In this document: in pieces, positions 1 through 8,675 of the stretch
Layout: every line of letters starts with the position of its first letter
Position numbering within the stretch: the first letter of the stretch is position 1
Source: Porogramme epimiltina
Lineage: Eukaryota > Basidiomycota > Agaricomycetes > Polyporales > Polyporaceae
Reading direction: 5' to 3'
Length of the DNA: 34,403 nucleotides
Assembly (NCBI GenBank): GCA_900155495.1
Contig: FTLJ01001011.1
Location: 1-34,403 of the forward strand
The notes under the pieces: generated by a model
Told to the model about the DNA's origin: nothing
What the model saw: only the letters and a program-made list of their open reading frames with translations
Database searches by the model: none
Position numbers and translations under genes: made by a program

Positions 1-275
1 AAGCTCACCCACGCCGCCGCGCGGCCGTCCTCGCTGGGCGGGCCGAACGCCCACGCGGGCTCCGCGCCGGCCTCGCGCGCGGCGGCGGCCTCGGCGAGGA
101 GCTGGTGCACGACGGGCGCGCGGAGGAGCCCGACGGCGGGCGCGTCGCGCGCGGGGGAGAGGAGGAAGGGCACGACGGGGTCGTTGGTCGTGTACGGCGC
201 GCGGAGGCGGTAGTTGTCGCAGGAGGCGAGGACCTCGAGGAACGTCTGGGGTGCGGTGGGTGTCGGGCCTGGCAT
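1..275 (-). CDS. Thiamine pyrophosphokinase-related (DUF4743/Nudix-type) protein, 5' end only
   Basis: An open frame of 91 codons begins at the ATG at 275 and runs off the left edge. The N-terminus reads MPGPTPTAPQTFLEVLASCDNYRL, given here only as its first residues MPGPTPTAPQ and the motif FLEVLASCDNYR. Later come VGLLRAPVV and, at the edge, AWVSF. The pattern FL-V-x-x-CDN followed by a Gly-Leu-Leu-Arg-Pro-like strand and a V-S-F strand is what I know from the N-terminal DUF4743 domain of fungal TPK-related Nudix proteins. The Nudix box would lie outside the window, so the catalytic part cannot be checked. A TATA-like element lies about 110 bp upstream. The family call is recognition from memory and tentative; the start and frame are well supported. 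Confidence 0.55.
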   Translation of the reverse strand, partial: MPGPTPTAPQTFLEVLASCDNYRLRAPYTTNDPVVPFLLSPARDAPAVGLLRAPVVHQLLAEAAAAREAGAEPAWAFGPPSEDGRAAAWVS

Positions 276-1489
276 GTTGCTGCTGGTGAGATCGAGTGGT
301 TGGTTGGTCGATAGGGGTGTTGCTTGTGGTGGAAGTCTTGCTCTGGTGAGCTGGGATGCTTCGGTCTGCGTCGAGTGTGAATTTATATACTAGGATTGAG
401 GCTGACTACGCTCCGATTGAGGCGCGATGCTGGTGAGAGCGATACCCACCTCTGTCCGTACGTGGTGCGGACGTGGTGTGCCACAGATGTTGCGTAGGCG
501 CCGGGAGTCATCTGTGAAAACCGATGTGTCCACGTCGGCCGAATGGCCTCCGCGGGCCGTGTCGTCGCCAGGCCTGTTGGGCCAGGTGGCGAGAATCACG
601 ACTCGGATATGAACATCTTCGCACATCGCTATGGCGAACTCGCTGTCTGGCTACACAGAGACTCTGCTTTCGCTCTCTGTGTTCAACGCGCCTCCTCTCG
701 GAGGTGCATATCGGGTTTGCTTCCGGTCATCCGGTGGCTACGGGAACGCCACAGCCTAAATCGACGTTTCAGCGACTATCCCACAGCATGACTACACCAC
801 TCACCACTCTTCGTCTGCATTTCGTGGGGTCAGCCTCAGATAACCTTTCGCATCCCCGGGCGTTGAACCTCGTAACGCGGCGTAACGCTCGGAGCGTTTC
901 ACAGGGCCGTGATATTTCGGGGGCCTACGATTGAGCGCACGCCTGCGATATAGTGCACCTCCTTCTATATGGACATAGGAGCGCACAAAGCTGTGTCGAG
1001 TGAGTGGATTGGCTCGTTCTCGAGGAGGTGAGTACGCGCGTGAGGGGCGGTTACGTCGATCGGTGCTTGAAATTATGCGGTGACTGACAGCATTTCGTGC
1101 AGGGACAGCGCGTAACAGCGTTCGTTTCGCAGCCCGGCCTGACCCATGTGCGGACTGCTCGGAGCGGGGGTCCACCCCAAACTCCACCTTCACGGCACCG
1201 GCCAGGATACATCCCCGTATGGGCGGTCCCAAGGCAGGGTTCCGGCGAGAGGGACGAGGAGGAGAGTTGGGAGTAGCGCGGGGGTGTACCCGCGGCGGGC
1301 CGGGGGACACCATCCCTTCCTCGAAAACTGCTGCCACGATTCCTATCGCCACACCAGGAACTGGATTTACAACGTTCGCGGGTCTGTCCGCGCGAAGGCA
1401 GGGCACGCGATTGGCCTCGTGGCGTGGTTCGGTCGGCGAGGACCCGCTTTATCGGCAGCCTTGCAGCCATAATCTTCCCTGCACGCTCA
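276..1489. other. Intergenic, no supported gene
   Basis: Apart from the TATA-like box at 381-390 I see no coding region. Several open frames of 80-200 codons exist on both strands (for example 801-1406 minus and 1219-1821 plus), but none shows a recognisable motif, a signal peptide or coherent splicing. The stretch holds the promoter of the left-edge minus gene and upstream sequence of the first peroxidase gene. Confidence 0.5.
381..390 (-). promoter_or_regulatory. TATA-like box upstream of the left-edge gene
   Basis: The minus strand reads GTATATAAAT here, about 110 bp upstream of the ATG at 275. That distance and sequence fit a fungal core promoter. Inference only. Confidence 0.45.
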
Positions 1490-1560
1490 AAGCGCCCAGG
1501 ATTATCCAGCTTCCATGCCTTCGCTATGACGTTCATTGTCTGTCTCTCATTGGTGAAGTG

Positions 1561-1569
1561 CATTTATAC
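1561..1569 (+). promoter_or_regulatory. TATA-like box of peroxidase gene 1
   Basis: CATTTATAC lies about 65 bp upstream of the ATG at 1631. The same sequence sits at the same distance before the second peroxidase gene (around 4803-4810), so it was preserved after duplication. Confidence 0.5.
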
Positions 1570-1630
1570 GGCCGTGGGCTGACCATGGCCTCGCTCCTAT
1601 CTCTTGTCTGCTGCGACGTCCCCTCCCACC

Positions 1631-2760
1631 ATGGGCCAAGTTCTCGTCTCTCTCAGGCGCGCCTTCTCCGGGCTCGTCTCCGCCCTCCGCAGCGCCCTGG
1701 CCAACGCAGGACTCTTCCTCTTCGACACTATTCTTGCCCTATACAACCTCATTACCCCAAACCGGCGCAAGGGCAACGTGGTCCACAAGGGCTGCCCCGG
1801 ATTCGGAGGCAAGTGGCCTGAGTACGTGGCCCCCCAGAAGGGCGACAGCCGCGGCTCGTGCCCCGCCCTCAACGCCCTCGCAAATCACGGTGCGCATCCG
1901 CTTCCGCCTCCCTCTCACGCGACCGCACCCGCTGACGCTTAGCGACTCGGCTCCCCGTGCAGGCATCCTCCCGCACGACGGCCGGAACATCAAGTTCACG
2001 GAGCTCAACTCCGCCGTGCGCAAGGCGTACAACTTTGCGCCTACGTTCTGCTACTTCGTGCCCAACTATGCCGCGAACATGCTCGGCCGCAACTACAAGA
2101 CGGACTCGTTCGACCTTGCCGACCTGGACGCGCACAATTGCATCGAGCACGATGCATCGCTGTGCCGTGAGCTTCCCAGCCCGCTTGTGTATTCCTTTTG
2201 AAATGAGGCTGACTCGGGACTAGGGGTGGACGTGAGCGAGGACCCGGACCAAGGCAAGATCTCCCAGGAGCTCGTCGAGCGCGTCCTGGCGTGCGGGACG
2301 GGTCCGGGTGGGAACCTAACCCCTAAGGACCTCTCCCGCCTCCTCGGACAGCGCCGTGTCGAGTGCAAGCGGACCAATCCGTCATACAGCCAGGCGCTCA
2401 TCCACAAGCTCTTCGGGAGCTCCAAGTGCGTTTCCCGCACTGTCTTCGCGCGCGGCCGCTTAACTCACGCGACCCTTCACCCCCTTCCCTCGCCTCCCGT
2501 ATCATAGTTCGTCGACGCTCCTCACTATCTTCGGCGGGCGCGTGGACGACCTGCGCCCGTTCCTCACCGAGGAGCGCATCCCGGACGGCTGGGAGCCGCG
2601 CATCCGCCACCGGATGGGCCTCACGATGCTCGAGTTCAACAACGTCGCCCTCCCTGTCGAGCTCGGGATCAGAGAGGAGGTCGATGGCTCGATCGCGGCC
2701 GCAGGGCGGGAGCGGTATGACAGCGTGCACCCAGTGTCGAGTACACAGAAGGCCCCGTGA
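1631..2760 (+). CDS. Heme-thiolate peroxidase (chloroperoxidase/peroxygenase family), copy 1
   Basis: Four exons: 1631-1889, 1963-2166, 2224-2425 and 2508-2760, giving 305 aa. The family uses a cysteine-ligated heme and hydrogen peroxide for halogenation or oxygen insertion. The proximal signature is SRGSCPALNALANHG with the likely heme ligand Cys77. The distal signature EHDAS has Glu148, His149, Asp150 and Ser152, matching the acid-base Glu and metal-binding residues of the family. In most members I know the ligand motif is PCP; here it is SCP. Residues about 22-42 are hydrophobic (LFLFDTILALYNL), but the N-terminus lacks a classic cleavable signal, so a membrane anchor is possible. Intron donors are GTGCGC, GTGAGC and GTGCGT; acceptors are CAG, TAG and TAG. 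Its near twin lies at 4872-5995. The substrate cannot be deduced. Confidence 0.9.
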
Positions 2761-2954
2761 TCACACACCTCATTTCCGCTCTATTGCTCTTCGGTTCCGT
2801 CTCTGTTTGGGCGGCTGAAGGCTTGTTTTTGACGTTCTGTCTTGGTCGTGTGAAGATTGTATTAGTACGCTGGTTCTCTAATATGCTTTTCATGGAACTT
2901 CCCACACCGCCGGAGCTCTTTCTTGTGTACCGGCGACTTGGACAGGCTTTCACC

Positions 2955-3051
2955 GCCCGCCTAGCTCAATCGGATAGAGCGTCAGACTCTTACGACGCTC
3001 AGAGCGTGCGGGTGAATCTGAAGGCTGCGAGTTCGACCCTCGCGGTGGGCT
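2955..3051 (+). tRNA. tRNA-Lys(CTT) with 23-nt intron, copy 1
   Basis: A complete cloverleaf can be drawn: acceptor GCCCGCC/GGTGGGC, D arm GCTC...GAGC, anticodon stem TCAGA/TCTGA, T arm GCGAG-TTCGACC-CTCGC. The loop CTCTTA carries anticodon CTT at 2989-2991. A 23-nt intron (2993-3015) sits at the canonical position after base 37. A T5 run at 3062-3066 follows. The mature sequence appears identical to copy 2. Confidence 0.93.
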
Positions 3052-3061
3052 ACAGGCAATG

Positions 3062-3066
3062 TTTTT
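3062..3066 (+). terminator. Pol III T-run terminator, tRNA copy 1
   Basis: Five T residues lie 11 nt after the tRNA 3' end, the usual RNA polymerase III stop signal. Confidence 0.6.
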
Positions 3067-3457
3067 GCGCCGTTTCAGATCGAGAACATTGGGGAAGTAA
3101 AATGACGAGATCACGTGATGTATTAACATTTTGAAGATCTCTGTGGCGCAAATCTTAGCTTGAGACGGTGCTCTTCGTTACAGTACAGTTTACTCACTAA
3201 TGTGCCATCCTCCTGACATATTAGAAGGGCGTAATTGTGTACTCTCTCCGGTTGGGAGGTTTTGTCATCAAAAATTTAGGTCTTCTCCTTTTTAGGGGCC
3301 CCGGCGCTCGTTGAGCATTGAGATTCCCTCGGCGCCACCCGAGATCTCGAATCTAGCCACTGGCAGGACGCTTGGGGTGCCTTGGCCCTTCGTCCGCTTC
3401 GACCTCTATCATCCTTGGTCCGCTCATCCTTCTCCATCACGCTTCGCATTCTTCAAG
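3067..3457. other. Intergenic, SFM1 promoter region
   Basis: About 390 bp between the tRNA terminator and SFM1. AT-richer patches and a pyrimidine stretch (TCTTCTCCTTTTTAG, 3281-3295) are visible. No gene or clear TATA box is seen. Confidence 0.4.
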
Positions 3458-4618
3458 ATGGGCTTCTCATATGTGATTGGTGCGTCTTCCATCGCGAGCG
3501 ATCCTCCGTTGACACAACCGGCACCGCAGAACACATGGAGGAGGACGAGGAGACCCCCAAGTCCATCCCGCGCTGGGTCGAGCTAGAGTACATGGTGCGC
3601 CCTCCGTCCTACCTCCCCTTCTCCTCGGCAGCGCCTTACGTCCGCCCTGCCCTGCCCCCCGCCCTTCCCCGCCTCCCTTCCGCCCCTGCCCCTCGCACAG
3701 CACATGCGCACGCTCGCGGGCCCCGGCGCGTCCGTGCACTTCACGCACCTCTCGCCCGGCTCGTGCCGCACGCTCACCGCGCTCTTCGCCGAGGACGCAC
3801 ACGGGGGCGCGGGCGCGGAGGGGCACGCGCACCAGCAGTCGGTGATGGCGCTCATGGCCGCGCGCGGCGTGCCGCTCGAGCGCGTGTGCCTGCTCGACCC
3901 GAAGGCGGAGGCGGAGCTCGCGCCCGAAGATGGCGACGGGCGGTTCGAGTGGTTCCTGTTCGGGGTGAGTGCGCGCTACCGTCTTTCCTCCTCTTCCCTC
4001 ATGGACGGACGGTGACCGGGGTGGAAACGTTTGCATCGGTGCGCAGGGCATCCTTGGTGAGTCGACCGCGCGGCACGCTCTTCGTGAGCTGGGGAGCTGA
4101 CAGGAGGGGGGCCTGTGCCCCGACACTAGGTGACGACCCGCCGCGCGACCGCACGTCCGAGCTGCGCGCGCTAGGGTTCCCGACGAGGCACCTCGGCCCG
4201 GTGCAGATGACCACGGACACCGCGCTCGGAGTGACCAAGACAGTCGTCCAGGACAAAAGTGCGTGCCTCCCACCCGCGAGCTCGCGTGGGACGAGCGGAC
4301 AGACGGCTGACCGCCCCCGCGCACTGCAGCGCCGCTCTCCCAGATCCCGTTCGTGGTGCGTGTCGGCTGTTCTGCGTCTAGCGCGTTCGCGTATTGATTG
4401 TATGCGCCTTTAGGATTTCCCTACCATCATGTTTAACGCGAAGGAGAGCGTGGAGATGCCGTTCAGTGAGCATTGTGAAGTATTGGTGTGTATCGTCCTT
4501 GCTTACGAGTGTGCGCCTTTGCGATCTAGGGTACATCACGAAGGACAAGGAGCCCATTATGCCGCCAGGAATGCGCGAGCACTTGAAGGAGGATCTGGAC
4601 AAGAGCTTCGACTTCTGA
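3458..4618 (+). CDS. SFM1: SPOUT-type protein-arginine methyltransferase Sfm1
   Basis: Eight exons: 3458-3479, 3530-3594, 3701-3964, 4047-4056 (only 10 nt), 4130-4258, 4330-4355, 4414-4465 and 4530-4618, giving 218 aa. Yeast Sfm1 is of similar length. The protein starts MGFSYVIEHMEE and contains VHFTHLS, LLDPKAEAELAPEDGD, FLFGGILGDDPPRDRT (about residues 114-129), a GFPTRHLGPVQMTTDTA core (about 136-152) and a C-terminal PPGMREHL. These are the DUF431/Sfm1 signatures; the GGILGD and HLGP-QMTTDTA stretches form the SAM-binding knot. In yeast the enzyme methylates an arginine of ribosomal protein Rps3. Every exon junction keeps the family sequence in frame, so the model is solid. The gene sits between the two copies of the peroxidase/tRNA unit. 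Confidence 0.93.
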
Positions 4619-4871
4619 AACTTACGAGTAATAGAAGTACAAAAAATGTATACGGTGTACGATACACGCGTTTGGCCTCATGACACAGCCCGGTCCACTT
4701 TCTCAGGCCAATCTCCATTCCAGTCCTCGAAGTGCCCAAGATCCGCCTCCTTCCATGCCTTTGCTCTAACTATCGTTGACTGCCTCGCCGGTAGTGAATC
4801 GCATTTATACTGCTAGGCACTGACCATGACCTCGCTCTTATCTCTCGTCTGAAGCGACGTCCTCCCTCACC

Positions 4872-5995
4872 ATGGCCCAAGCTGTTATTTGTATCAGACG
4901 CGTCTTTTCCGGGATATTTTCCGCCCTCGGCGGCGTCCTGGTCAACGTAGGGCTCATTCTCTTCGACATCGTCCTCGCGCTCTACAACCTCGTTACCCCA
5001 AACCGGCGCAAAGGCAACGTGGTACCCAAAGGCTGCCCCGGATTCGGGGGCAAGTGGCCCCAGTATGTGCCTCCCCGGGTGGGCGACAGCCGCGGCTCGT
5101 GCCCCGCCCTCAACGCTCTCGCAAATCACGGTTCGCACTCGCCTCCGTCTCATGCAGCTGCACCCGCTGACGCTTAGCGTGTCGGCTCCTCGTGCAGGCA
5201 TCCTACCGCACGACGGCCGGAACATCAAGTTCACGGAGCTTAACTCTGCCGCGCGCGCGGCGTACAACTTCGCGCCCACCCTTTCCTACTTCGCGATCAA
5301 CTACGCCGCGAACATGCTGGGGCGCGACTACAAAACAGATTCGTTCGACCTCGCCGACCTCGACGCGCACAACTGCATCGAGCACGACGCATCGCTGTGC
5401 CGTGAGCCTCCCTCCCCGTTTTGCATTCGCCTTTTCGAGATGAGGCTGACTCGAGAGAAGGGGTGGATGCGCACGAGGACCCGGACCAGGGCAAGATCTC
5501 CCAGGAGCTCGTTGAGCGCGTCCTCGCGTGCGGAACAGGCCCGGGCGGGAACCTGGCCATCAAGGACCTCTCCCGCCTCCTCGGCCAGCGCCGCGTCGAG
5601 TCCAAGCAGACCAACCCGTCGTACAGCCAGGCGCTCGCCCACAAGCTCTTCGGGAGCTCCAAGTGCGTCCCGTGCGCTTTCTTCGCGCCTGGCCACTTAA
5701 CTCACGCGACTCCTCACCCATCTACCCTCTTCCTTAACACAGTTCGTCGACGCTCCTCACGATATTTGGCGGGCGCGTAGACGACCTGCGCCCGTTCCTG
5801 ACCGAGGAGCGCATCCCGGACGGCTGGGAGCCGCGCGTCCGCCACCGGATGGGCATCACGATACTCGAGTTCAACAACACCGTTCTCCCCATCGAGCTCG
5901 GGATCAGAGAGGAGGTGGACGGCTCGATTACAGCGGCAGGGCGGGAGCGTTATGACAGCGTGCACCCAGTGTCGAGTACACAGAAGGCCCCATGA
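4872..5995 (+). CDS. Heme-thiolate peroxidase (chloroperoxidase/peroxygenase family), copy 2
   Basis: Four exons: 4872-5130, 5198-5401, 5461-5662 and 5743-5995, giving 305 aa. Every exon has the same length as in copy 1. The heme ligand motif GDSRGSCPALNALANHG and the distal IEHDASLCR are unchanged. Differences cluster in the N-terminal hydrophobic stretch (IRRVFSGIFSALGGVLVNVG) and in a few surface positions, with no frameshift or early stop. Both copies therefore look functional. Two splice sites are weaker than in copy 1: intron 1 starts GTTCGC rather than GTGCGC, and intron 2 ends AAG rather than TAG. Conserved active-site residues suggest the same chemistry. Different expression is possible but not shown by the sequence. 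Confidence 0.9.
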
Positions 5996-6184
5996 TCGCA
6001 CACTTCATTTCCGCTCGATTGCTTTTCGGTCCCGTCGTTGTTTGTGTGGCCGGAGGTTCATGGTGACGTCCTGTCCCGTCCGTACGAAGGTTATAATGGT
6101 ATGCTGGTTCTCAACCACGCTTCTTGCGGGACTTGCTATCCGGCGGAGGCCCCTCTATACTAGCCAAATTAATTTACTTTCACC

Positions 6185-6281
6185 GCCCGCCTAGCTCAAT
6201 CGGATAGAGCGTCAGACTCTTACGACGCCCTGAGCGTGCGGGTGAATCTGAAGGCTGCGAGTTCGACCCTCGCGGTGGGCT
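6185..6281 (+). tRNA. tRNA-Lys(CTT) with 23-nt intron, copy 2
   Basis: Same cloverleaf and anticodon as the copy at 2955-3051. The intron (6223-6245) has the same length but differs at two bases: CGACGCCCTGAGCG against CGACGCTCAGAGCG. The exonic sequence appears identical. A T7 run follows at 6296-6302. Confidence 0.93.
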
Positions 6282-6295
6282 ACTGGGAAAGGCAA

Positions 6296-6302
6296 TTTTT
6301 TT
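6296..6302 (+). terminator. Pol III T-run terminator, tRNA copy 2
   Basis: Seven T residues 14 nt downstream of the tRNA, a strong RNA polymerase III stop. Confidence 0.65.
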
Positions 6303-6745
6303 GTTTGTTCCGTCCCCGAGGATGACTAACGCTTTTTGAAAAATCTAGACGCCCGAAAGACCTTCAGTTGCGATGGTATGACATCATAGTGTGATCTTTC
6401 CGTCACAACAGTCCTTTTAACAGAGTCCAGAGGTTTGTGTACCATATGCTTCTGTAATGAAGCTTCGGGATAGCTCCTAGTGCGTTATAAGTACACTGAA
6501 GCAATGCAGAATCTACTGAAAAGTTCCGAGGTCGTAGGGTCCGAGTCAACAATTCTAGCACTTGAAGTCATTTGAACATTCCGTATAAACGCTCGCCTAA
6601 AGCCGCTTGGGTGTTGGCCGTACACGTATACTTCGTATCATTTAGTTTGGTACAAGATTATACGCATGCCTAGTCACAACGATCTCGGCCCTCGACCTGC
6701 TCCAGGTAAGTCGGTCTCCAGGACAGGCTAAACGGGTAAGATTAC
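6303..6745. other. Intergenic, no supported gene
   Basis: About 440 bp, AT-richer than its surroundings, between the tRNA and the 3' end of the first membrane-protein gene. No coding frame or RNA gene is recognised. Confidence 0.4.
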
Positions 6746-7324
6746 TTACGTGCGATATGTAGAGCCCGAGGGTCCCTCCTTCATCTGGCCGCGCCTCCTC
6801 ATCTGACAAACCCATATTACTGCCAGTATGGCTATGATGAGGGTCACGAGAACGGCCACGATAATGATAGCGATGATGTAACCCTTGGACAGTTTGCCTC
6901 TCTTCGTGCGCATGCCGACTTGCCTGGCGGGTGGAGTCGCCAAACCCGGAGGGGGCAGCATTCCGGCGCTGGAAGTGAATGGGTTCTGTGAAGCCGTGAA
7001 GGGCGAAGGACCTCCTCCGGGCACCGTCTGCGGGAACGAGATGATCGACGTTTGACTCGGATTATCCTGAAAGAACCCGGACCCATGATGATAAGTAGAC
7101 CGCACAACCAGATACATTATGTATACGGCACGCACTTGGATAGACTTCTCTGAGAGCGATGACACTGTTTGTGAGACGTGGACGGTGGTGTGTCCAGCAG
7201 TATTGGCCACGTTTATAATCGAGTTCCCATGTCCAGACAGATTTCTGGTATGGGATCCTGCTGGTGCTGCGGCGGAAAGCGAGGATGATAATGCAAAGAA
7301 GAGGACAATTGTGGCACAACGCAT
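6746..7324 (-). CDS. Small single-pass membrane protein (local family, member 1)
   Basis: Start ATG at 7324. Exon 1 is 7324-7136 and exon 2 is 7066-6746, giving 169 aa. The 69-nt intron (donor GTGCGT, acceptor CAG) is a multiple of three without a stop, so an unspliced 192-aa form is also open. Residues 1-20 (MRCATIVLFFALSSSLSAAA) look like a signal peptide. A Ser/Thr/Pro/Gly-rich ectodomain follows, then KRGKLSKGY, a long hydrophobic span (IIAIIIVAVLVTLIIAILAV) and a basic tail with QMRRRGQMKEG. This is a type I membrane layout, N-terminus outside. I do not recognise the family and infer no function. Gene 8205-8675 is a paralogue sharing the FALSSS signal sequence and the GKLSK motif before the span. 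Confidence 0.75.
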   Translation of the reverse strand: MRCATIVLFFALSSSLSAAAPAGSHTRNLSGHGNSIINVANTAGHTTVHVSQTVSSLSEKSIQVRAVYIMYLVVRSTYHHGSGFFQDNPSQTSIISFPQTVPGGGPSPFTASQNPFTSSAGMLPPPGLATPPARQVGMRTKRGKLSKGYIIAIIIVAVLVTLIIAILAVIWVCQMRRRGQMKEGPSGSTYRT

Positions 7325-7370
7325 GGTTGGTGATCGGATGGCCTACAATCAGCGTCCACGAGTATGTTCA

Positions 7371-7377
7371 TTATATA
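7371..7377 (-). promoter_or_regulatory. TATA box of membrane-protein gene 1
   Basis: The minus strand reads CCCTATATAATG around here, about 47 bp upstream of the ATG. The identical CCCTATATAATG precedes the neighbouring paralogue (8734-8740). Confidence 0.6.
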
Positions 7378-7823
7378 GGGTACTCTCCTAGTAAAGCTGC
7401 GCCGGCAGAGGATCCCTGCTGCCAGGCTGGCCGTGTTCCAGATATCGAGGATGTGACACCAGCGACAGAGACGCAGCACGCTTGGGGAGCTGAGATATCT
7501 GGGTCTACGGGCCAAAGTTAAGTGGAATACCCGAATATCCGGGAAGTAGGCGGGTCATATTGCCAATGCATCGGTATAGGGAACGTCGCTAGAAGTTGGC
7601 GTTAAAGGCTGTCTCGAAAACCCGAAGCCTGAGGGGTTGTTGACTCGAGACAGACGGCTGTGCGAAGTAACGTATACCTCAGACGGCCATGGCGGTGGCA
7701 GACTGCCTGCCTGCCACACCGCCACCATCAGAGCCAGATATCTGGACAGTACAGAGTGACACACCAATTCGTCGAAGATCGTCCAAAATAAGTAGTAGAG
7801 TCGCACATGTGGAAAGAAGTTAG

Positions 7824-7870
7824 GTTGCACAGCCTACTAGTACCGGCCTCGTGCACGGGGTTTATAAGGA
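7824..7870 (-). promoter_or_regulatory. Orphan promoter-like block
   Basis: The plus strand reads GTTGCACAGCCT, a spacer, then CACGGGGTTTATAAGG. The same block in the same orientation lies upstream of the membrane-protein gene at 10406-11153 (11287-11325). On the minus strand it gives CCTTATAAACCCCGTG, a good TATA context, but no gene starts within 300 bp downstream. It may be a relic of a deleted gene or a distal promoter of gene 1. Confidence 0.45.
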
Positions 7871-8204
7871 CCCGACAGCGTCGGTTCCAGACCACTGAAA
7901 ACTTGACTACTAATCAAGACCCTACTACTAGGGTTGCCTGTGCATAAAGTGACTCCCTAGTACGGGGAACAAAGCCATATTTTTGTTAGTAACAGTATGA
8001 CTTTCTTGCATCAGGGTGTTTGAACTTCTTTCCAACCGCTTGTTGTCCATCCCTCCCGAGTCGGTCGGTGCTTGGCCCTGGGTTGCTTACATAACGTTGG
8101 TATCGCGCGCTGGTCCCCATCAGTTCTGTCAACCTTTCCCGATCGTTGATTTTTCTTCCCTCCAAGCACACTCCCCGAGCTCAAGCTTTCCGTCCCTAGC
8201 CACT

Positions 8205-8675
8205 CTACTGGTACGCAAACCTCCACCAGCAAACGATGATGATCATTGTGATAATGACTGCGGCTACGAGAGCGATGATGGCATTCTTGGACAGTTTGCC
8301 GCACTGGGTTTCGCCGACTTGCGTGGTAGGTGGGCTTGCTGACCCAGGGGAGGGTATCGTCCCGGTGCTGGAGATGCCGTGCGGGCCAGAAACAGTAGGA
8401 GGAGACGAGACGGTCCGTGTTTCACTTTCTTGAAAGAGCTTCCCCGAATTATGTTGATAAGTAAACTACACAACTAGATAGGACATCATGTCAAGAGTAC
8501 CCACTTGAGTAGACTTTGGTAGCGACGCTGTCGTTGAAAGGCGGGCAGTAGTCAGCGCAGGAGCGCTAACCATTGAGCTCCCGCGACTGAGCAGATTGCC
8601 GGTCCGTGATCTCGTTGGTGCCGCGGCGACAGACGAGGACAATGCGAAGATGAGGGCGACTATGGCGCGGTGCAT
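8205..8675 (-). CDS. Small single-pass membrane protein (local family, member 2), splice site uncertain
   Basis: ATG at 8675 opens a signal peptide (MHRAIVALIFALSSSVAAAP) and a Ser/Thr-rich stretch to STQ, followed by a donor GTGGGT aligned with that of member 1. The second exon, in the frame SETRTVSSPP...TQVGETQCGKLSKNA, has a membrane span (IIALVAAVIITMIIIVCWW) and ends at 8205. The acceptor aligned with CAG in member 1 reads CAA here. The next AG, one base later, shifts the frame. Frame is kept only if the donor is the GTACTC four bases further on. The tail after the span is just RFAYQ, much shorter than in member 1. The gene may be functional with a moved donor or decaying. The exact exon border is therefore left open. 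Confidence 0.55.

Larger units (their letters stand above)
1490..3066 (+). repeat. Duplicated unit, left copy (promoter + peroxidase + tRNA-Lys)
   Basis: This stretch matches 4733-6302 along its length. The match covers the proximal promoter (shared TTCCATGCCTT and GCATTTATAC), all four peroxidase exons with identical lengths, the 3' flank (shared CATTTCCGCTC) and the tRNA-Lys. Similarity fades just after the tRNA and upstream of about 1490. Boundaries are estimated by eye. The copies are in the same orientation, with SFM1 between them. Confidence 0.85.
4733..6302 (+). repeat. Duplicated unit, right copy (promoter + peroxidase + tRNA-Lys)
   Basis: Counterpart of 1490-3066. The tRNAs are 3230 bp apart and the peroxidase ATGs 3241 bp apart. 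Coding exons have the same lengths; introns and flanks differ by substitutions and small indels, so the duplication is not extremely recent. Confidence 0.85.
7325..8204. other. Long intergenic region with duplicated upstream sequence
   Basis: No supported gene. From about 7557 to 7815 the sequence resembles 8750-8960 upstream of the next paralogue: shared TATTGCCAATGCATC, a palindrome CCAGATATCTGG, and CGAAGATCGTCCAA. About 170 bp (7380-7552) are present here but absent from the other copy. A second promoter-like block lies at 7824-7870. The rest (7870-8204) shows nothing I can interpret. Confidence 0.5.

Noticed and set aside
801..1563. Minus-strand frames of 170-201 codons
   Set aside because: No motif, low-complexity composition, no supporting splice or promoter signals; they overlap each other.
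3382..4413. Long open frames on both strands over SFM1 (3382-4413 plus, 3467-4324 minus)
   Set aside because: Both overlap the eight SFM1 exons, whose spliced product matches the family throughout; the long frames have biased Arg/Pro/Ala content typical of shadows in GC-rich DNA.
6746..6766. Extra 3' exon for membrane-protein member 1 through GTAAGT at its stop
   Set aside because: The stop codon TAA lies inside a possible donor GTAAGT, and an exon further on could be spliced, but the resulting sequence shows no similarity to paralogue tails, so the simple stop was kept.
7555..7830. 91-codon minus frame after the orphan promoter block
   Set aside because: Starts at GTG, lacks the signal peptide and span of the local family, and the homologous region at 8750-8960 does not keep it open.
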